Assembly (NCBI GenBank): GCA_030637845.1
Contig: DAOWFT010000021.1
Location: 1-6,649 of the forward strand
Source of the DNA: Thalassospiraceae bacterium
GTDB taxonomy: Bacteria > Pseudomonadota > Alphaproteobacteria > Rhodospirillales > Magnetovibrionaceae
Direction: 5' to 3'
Length of the DNA stretch: 6,649 nt
Below the pieces are notes generated by a model. It did no database searches. It was given only the letters and a program-made list of their open reading frames with translations, and had not been told where the DNA came from. Below, in pieces: positions 6,182 to 6,649 of the stretch; the first letter of the stretch is position 1, and each line of letters starts with the position of its first letter. Position numbers and translations under genes: made by a program.

Positions 6182-6649
6182 TTATTTACTGGTATCAATA
6201 AGACATTTTACATGCACCTTTACCGATGACGCCAGCGCGCCCAGGTCATAGCCGCCCTCCATAACCGATACCACCCTTCCCTTGGCGGAAATATCGGCAA
6301 TTGCCAAAAGCTCATCCGTAACCCACTTGAAATCATCCTCCACCAGATTAAGGCCCGCCAGAGGATCGCTGGCATGGGCATCGAAACCGGCTGAAATTAT
6401 CAATAGATCGGGGGCGAAATCCCTTAGTCCGGTGCGAACAAACCCGAACGCATCCCTAAAATCCTCGCCATTGCCGCCGGGGGCAATTGGCGCGTTGACT
6501 ATATTGCCAAACGCACCCCGTTCGCGCTCGGCCCCGCTACCGGGATAGCACGGCGACTGATGGGTTGATGCATAAAACATGTTTTCATCATCCCAAAATG
6601 CGCTCTGGGTACCGTTGCCGTGATGAACGTCAAAATCCATTACCGCCAC
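6182..6649 (-). CDS. Histone deacetylase superfamily (class II-like) amidohydrolase, C-terminal part
   Basis: This is the last 155 codons of a zinc-dependent deacetylase of the arginase/HDAC fold; the frame is open to the window edge, so the true start is outside and the first codon (GTG, 6649-6647) encodes an internal Val. The zinc site is visible: DFDVHHGNGT, where the second Asp (residue 7 of this fragment) and the first His (9) are ligands, and SAGFDAH, where Asp90 is the third ligand. HQSPCYPGSG (30-39) matches the class II/HdaH substrate-channel loop, and EGGYDL (131-136) carries the catalytic Tyr134. The upstream His-His pair of the active site would lie beyond the edge. Bacterial members deacetylate small molecules such as acetylpolyamines or proteins; the natural substrate cannot be told from sequence. 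It precedes xseB by 78 bp on the same strand, the position that such genes often hold in alphaproteobacterial xseB-ispA-dxs clusters. Confidence 0.94.
   Translation of the reverse strand: MAVMDFDVHHGNGTQSAFWDDENMFYASTHQSPCYPGSGAERERGAFGNIVNAPIAPGGNGEDFRDAFGFVRTGLRDFAPDLLIISAGFDAHASDPLAGLNLVEDDFKWVTDELLAIADISAKGRVVSVMEGGYDLGALASSVKVHVKCLIDTSK

Noticed and set aside
6561..6595. Nested palindromes (9 of 10 matching arms around AAAACATGTTTT) in the deacetylase gene
   Set aside because: The sequence encodes a conserved family segment (DDENMFYASTHQ), has a mismatch and a 15-nt spacer, and gives no regulatory context; chance is sufficient.
1..6649. Hidden mobile element, CRISPR array, tRNA/rRNA gene or defence system
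   Set aside because: Nearly all bases are occupied by recognised housekeeping genes in a typical alphaproteobacterial order; no repeats, integrase, tRNA-like folds or composition shift were seen.

Overview
The window is an ordinary housekeeping stretch of a bacterial chromosome, most likely from an alphaproteobacterium of moderate GC content. Two things support this: the gene order histone-deacetylase-like / xseB / ispA / dxs / tlyA, with fabI and aroC close by, which I recall as typical of Alphaproteobacteria; and the protein sequences, such as a FabI with a C-terminal tail beyond the E. coli end. I cannot name the genus. No phage, transposon, CRISPR array, tRNA or rRNA is visible.

Left part, + strand (1-2147). 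The 3' end of fabI (enoyl-ACP reductase) enters from the left edge. It is followed after 15 bp by a complete aroC (chorismate synthase), probably in the same transcript. Then comes a 184-bp, very AT-rich gap with a near-consensus sigma70 promoter (TTGACA, 17 bp, TATAGT), which drives a small single-domain rhodanese protein.

Right part, - strand (2158-6649). Reading right to left: the C-terminal 155 residues of a histone-deacetylase-superfamily enzyme (cut by the window edge), xseB (exonuclease VII small subunit), ispA (farnesyl diphosphate synthase, GTG start), dxs (1-deoxyxylulose-5-phosphate synthase) and tlyA (rRNA 2'-O-methyltransferase, TTG start). Gaps are 78, 2, 60 and 8 bp, so xseB-ispA and dxs-tlyA look tightly coupled and the whole set could be one operon. 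Dxs makes the first committed intermediate of the MEP isoprenoid pathway and IspA condenses the resulting C5 units to C15, so the two ends of isoprenoid precursor supply sit side by side.

The two halves converge at 2147/2158 with only 10 bp between stop codons, and a 13-bp direct repeat covers that junction. I found no convincing new system. The items most worth a second look are a perfect 12-bp inverted repeat inside the 3' end of dxs, the duplication at the convergent stop codons, and the strong isolated promoter of the rhodanese gene.
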